Below are positions 57,439-63,400 of a stretch of DNA of 64,000 nucleotides, in pieces. The stretch comes from Archivesica marissinica (taxonomy: Eukaryota; Mollusca; Bivalvia; Venerida; Vesicomyidae): NCBI GenBank assembly GCA_014843695.1, contig CM026400.1, forward strand, positions 44,236,126-44,300,125. Reading direction: 5' to 3'. A program made the position numbers and the translations under genes. A model generated the notes under the pieces. That model did no database searches. It had not been told where the DNA came from and was given only the letters and a program-made list of their open reading frames with translations. Every line of letters starts with the position of its first letter. The first letter of the stretch is position 1.

Positions 57439-60400
57439 CATTGCACTATCCTCCAAAAATCTAAAATGGCCGCAGTAATCTCTTCATATGGGCAACCGGT
57501 AGCGACGGTAAATAAACGTAACACACACGCTTCTTTGAACACTTGCGTTTATATATATATGTAAAATGTTCGATAATTATATATCACCAGGCGGGTAGCT
57601 AGGAAGTACAATGAAAGCAGATTTAGTTCATGTACATTTTAGTGTTGTTCAATATATACTAGAAGACATAGAAAACGCACACTTAGGATGAGTGTGTTTT
57701 ACATGAAAAACAATAACTATATAAATACATAGTTTTAAACATTTTGGAATATTATTCAGTTTGTGTTTTGTAATAAAGATGTGATATATATTTGATGGAA
57801 TCCTTCGTATTTCGTTTTCATGTAATAATGTAGGTGTGCGTTTTCTATGTCCTCTAGTATAGCTCGAAATTATCTTTTATATTATTATATCGTTTATGGG
57901 ATGTGGAATTACACTGACGGCATAGAGATTGTAAATGATATCATCTCAGGGGGGGGGGGGGGGGGGGGGAAGCCGGTGGATATTTTAAAGGCCGAAAACA
58001 CGACATATAGTAAATGTGAACCAGGCAGCTTTAAATAAGCTTATTCATAGTATAGGCACACATGCGGACCAGTAGTCCAGTGGTAACACGCTGGACTGGT
58101 AATCCATGGATCGCAGGTTCGAACCCCTGTCTGCCCCTAATACAATTAACACTCTTTATTCAGATGGGGGACATTAAACAGAGGGCTCGTGTCGGTGCTT
58201 TACACCGGGCACGTACAAGAACCAGAGGAAACTGTATCATTGCATTATCCTCCAAAAATCTAAAATGACTATCTCTTCAGGAGGTGTCGCTCATATGGAC
58301 AACCGGTAGCGACGATAAATAAACGTAATTCACAAATATAGACACATATTTTATGAAAATGAATTTCAGGTAAAGATACATACCGTAGACAGTTATATTG
58401 CCATCGATGCCGTTGAAATCGTCTCGAAATCTGACTTCCCGGCATGCTTGAACAGAAAATTACCGAAGTATGAGGTTGTGAGATATCCCCCGTTCTCCAA
58501 TGGTGTGGTACTTACAGATACAACCCAACTGTCCGACGCGTATGTGTATTTGTTTATGCTATATAATTATACTGAGGGCCATTCATTGATTACTAATCAT
58601 TTACACCTCACCGCTATGTAACATCTGTGATCAACCGGATCAAATGCTTTGGAAACATCCAGGAATATTGTAATATATACAGTGTCTGCCACGTATTCGA
58701 GATGTTGTGAGTACGAACCACGCCAGAACCACGGTGTTCTTGTCCTAAGGCCAGGTTTACTTTAGTCTGTACTGCCTTCTCTCTCAACTAATAATAACAA
58801 TAATAACCTTTATATTTGTGTTTATATAATGCATCTGTTTGGGTCATAAATAATATAATATACTTCATTAAGCACGTTTCCAGCATTTATATTGTCCTAT
58901 TCATAAGTTATCTGATAGTTACTACATACATCGGAACAAATTGATAGCAAATTTGTACAGACGGATCTGTAGTCCAGTGGTAACGCACTGGACTGGTAAT
59001 CCAGGGATCGCAGGTTCGATCGCAGGTCTGACCCTAATAAAATTAACAGTCTTTCAGATGGGACGTTAAACCGAGGTCTCGTGTCGGTGCTTTACACCGT
59101 GCACGTAAAAGAACCAGAGGAGACTCTGGAATGGGTCTCTTTCTGTATCATTGCACTATCCTCCAAACATCTAAAATGACTAATCTATTCAGGAGGCGTC
59201 GTTCATATGGGTAACCGGTAGCGACGATAAATAAACGTAAAAAAACAAACAAACATAGCAAATATTTCCTTTAGGAAAGGGGCGGTTGCTAATATTTTCA
59301 TAACTTGTAGCCCAATCATTTTACACTTTGAAAATGTCCTGTATGGATATTATCAGGATTTATGTATGTTATTAATGTGAGAGCTATGTTATTGTGATTT
59401 GTAAATTGTATTCGTCATTATGGAAAAAGTTGCAATAAAATATTATTAAATTGCAAGTTAATTTATTACTTTACTAATTTAAACAGCACCGTCGAAGTTG
59501 GGGTCGATTACACGTACAGTGTTCGGGTCATCGAACAATCAAAGTCCAGCGTGACATCACCGGAACTCGTCTACACACACGGTAGTCCATTCTGCGGCGA
59601 CGGTGTAACTAACAGGTTAGCAATAGCTAAGCGTAAACCTTTCAATTAGTAATAACCTCGCAATGCTGGATTTCAGAGTCGGCATGCCTCCAAAACCGAA
59701 CGTTTTGATCATGATAATGTTGGTGATAGGGAAACTGCTAATAAGAAAGACTTTAGTTCACGAGGAAGCGTCAATGTTCAATAAGGCCATCATCACAAAA
59801 CTCTGTGACAACTCTGCACAACATTTGCATACATAAGCGTTCGCTCCAGGTGTGAGAGGCCCGGTGTTCGAGCTCAGATGCAGCCGTTACGAGTATGGCC
59901 TTAGGCAAGGCACTTAAATGCCACATTGCCTCTTCTCTCTCTCCCCCATGACGATTTCCAGCAGGAATGATGTCTCGATTAAGCTAAGTTGTAAGAACTT
60001 GTTTCGCAATGGAGCTAAAATATATTATAAATATATGTACATGTAATATAATAAAATACATATTAGTACAAAATAAATACAGTATATAGTACATGGCAGT
60101 ATTGAATGTTTAGTCAGTTAGAGTAAAGAGCTAGAAAGCAGTAACATTTATATACACACATCCTCTGTTACTGGCGGGGTGTCATTTTAAAACATGCTTG
60201 GATATGGCCTAAACAATTTGTACATAACATAGTGTCAAGCCTATAGTGTATCAATATGTTCTTAAAAATGTAAAAACATTTTGGTTTAAAACTTGAAACC
60301 ATTTGTCCAGACCCCGGGCGTCTTTAGGTAGTAATGGAGACCATATAGAAGCATGCTGACCGATGTCCAATGGCGAGAAGAGATGTTACAACTTCAGGCA

Positions 60401-63400
60401 TATCATCAGTATGTAAAAATGGATGGCTTTTAATGTTTTCACAGTGAAGAGGAATGTGACGATAATAACGCAATCGATGGTGATGGTTGCTCAATGGAAT
60501 GTAAAATTGAAGAAGGCTTTACGTGCAAAGGTATGGTACACATTTGTTTCTTCATATTTCGCAATAATGTTTATCACGTAAATTAGCTTGTATTCAGTGC
60601 AGTACATAATGTCTTATATTAACACACGTGTAATAACAACTGGAAGGATTCTGACTGGTCGCTGTATGACAGCTTGAGTTTGATTGGTCGCGGCATGACA
60701 GTTTGCTTTTGACACATTTGACATTATAGTTTGCAACTTTTCCGCTGAAAATAAATAAAATGTTAAATATGCACTTGCAGAATTTCAACTTTGAAAATAA
60801 ATAAAATGTTAAATATGCACTAGCAGAATTTCAACTTTGAAAATAAATGAAATGTTAAATATGCACTAGCAGAATACAGTACAGTAATTAAAAATATTGA
60901 ATCGATTTTTTTGCGTGTAGTTGTTTGTTTGATTATCGAGGACTATTTACTACAGCGTACGAATGTACCTTACCGATTGCCTAGAGATGTAATTAGGCTC
61001 AAAGTATACAGGCAAACAGAAATGTTAATTTTTCAAATTGATGGTTACTGTGGCAATGTGACATAAACGGATCTTACACTCGTGATGATGGCAGGCCATA
61101 TTGAACGAAACTCATAAAATATAGTACGAAATCACCACGAGTGTGCGATCCTATATGTATGGAATTAGTACACCACTAAATATTAACAAACATCCTCAAC
61201 GAAAATAGGTGAGTGTGGATAAAACTTTGATAGACAACCGTGCAATCTTAATATTTGCATTTCTGTGAACATTTAATCATGTTTGCTAGTACAGTCTACA
61301 ACCGTTATGTCGAATTCCGTCGAACCGAGCAAAATACTTCGACATAGCCGAAGTTTGACTTAACGAAATTCGATATAAACGGAGCCAGTTATATGTAAGC
61401 TGATAGTGTATGAAACGGGACTTTGATCCGACTTCGAGATAACCGGATAATTCGACATAACCGACTTTGACATAGCGGATGTAGACTGTAGTTAAAAAGA
61501 TACGGCTAAATAGTATTGTATTTCATTATTTTTGTGTTTATCTTGTACTTTACACTTTCTCGATTACAACCATACATAACTCACTGAACATTATTTCAGG
61601 TTCTCCAAGCTTATGTTCCATTTCACCGAACGAAGAATGCGATGACGGAAAACAGATGTGTGGTCTTTTGGCCCCTCGTGGATTTTATGACCAATGGGCT
61701 GTTGATGCTATTGCAAACCCAGAATACAAAGGAGCGGAGTGCCCCGCCTCATTGGTCACCGGCAAACCGGATAATATTCAGGTCGTTTGTACATACATGT
61801 TGTATGTCGTGTTGGGCAACAAAGAACAATACGTCCTAAGTTGCAAGTTGTAACTAAGCTGTATATATTAAGCAATGATAAATGCGTAGCGATGTAATAC
61901 CAAAGTCACAAGTTTGGTTAATAACTTTTATATAGAATTGTTGGTTTATGAAATAGCTACAACATGTATTTGATGATGTTTGGTTTGGGGGTTTAAAGTC
62001 GCACCAACAGCTTAAATCGTATGGTTCTTCCCCAGCTATTATTGGTGGAGGAAGACGCCGGATGCCCATCTTAGCAGTACATGTGTATATCAGACAACTG
62101 AACTTCCGCAAAGCAGCTAGATGGCTCACTCTCATGAAATAATGAAATAATTCTACGCCAGCAGACGGATCTGTAGTCCAGTGGTAACACGCTGGACTTG
62201 TAATCCTGGTAATCCATGGATTGCAGGTTCGATCCTCCGTCTGACCCTAATAAAATTATCAGTATTTCAAATGGGACTTTAAACCGATGTCTCGTGTCGG
62301 TGCTGTACACCGTGCACGTAAAAGAACCAGAGCAGGTGTCGTTCATATGGGCAACCGGTAGAGACGATAAATAAACGTAAAACACACAGAATTATACACC
62401 ACATTGTGAATCGAACCTAGAACAATGATGGGGCAAGTGATTTGTTGTCAAAGACGTTAACCACTCTGCCACAGAGCCACCTTTATTTGATATACAAACC
62501 ACGTATCTACTACATGTTGGTGCCGTGACCAGGATATACCCACATGACGATATTTATTATTACCGGTGTTGCAATTTGGTTCACAACTTTTAAATGAAAT
62601 TGACGGCGAAGACCATTGGCCGAAAATATTCGATAACGAGTACAGTTATATTCAATCTAAAATGCACGGTGGTCTCCCATTGGAGATTTTTTATTTATGT
62701 ATTTGTTCTCACGGCGATTCTTACATTACATTGTTGTATCATGGCCAACATTTAGCACGCCCATGGGGTAGTAAGGTTTCATCCAGATACATATAGGCTA
62801 TATCAATATATAATTGTACATTCCATTACAAAACGCATGGACTGGAACGTTACTGCATGCTTATTAAGAAATAGTTCGAGTCCCTAACTAATATTAAATA
62901 TGGTACCGTGATTCTACGAAAACGTATGCTCAGCGTGTTTGTTTTTGAAATAAGAAATCAGCATAGATTACAGTATATTTTCCCCTCAAAATGTTTTATC
63001 ACAATTGGTCAGTCTTGTTTTTAGACAGTTATTATACATGTATTGCAGGTTTAAACATAGTTTATTTGAAACAATGATACAACATATACAAATGTACAAT
63101 TTACACAAATATTTACATACATGTATGAAAAAGGATTAGAACCGAAAGCTATAGCTTATAGAGGTATTCTCCTATAATTAGATGCATATTGTAATTACAG
63201 TATGACAGCGTTTTAATCGTATATGAACTATTAATTGCAATTCGATAAAGATAAGTATAAAATTATATTAACCATGAACTGTAAACTATAATCTAAATAA
63301 TATAATGAGATTATTAAGGTGATAGAAATACACTTAGTAATTAAATTATTAAGTTGAAATTAAGATTGACTCAGAAGATAGGCAAAAGGATAGAACATGA

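Noticed and set aside
61642..61853. Stop-terminated end of the pappalysin gene at 61853
   Set aside because: Read-through of the exon 13 donor. The sequence at 63958 continues the homologous protein in phase, so the gene does not end here.
62566..62796. 76-codon frame in pappalysin intron 13
   Set aside because: No homology, no fitting splice sites; exon 13 and exon 14 join without it.
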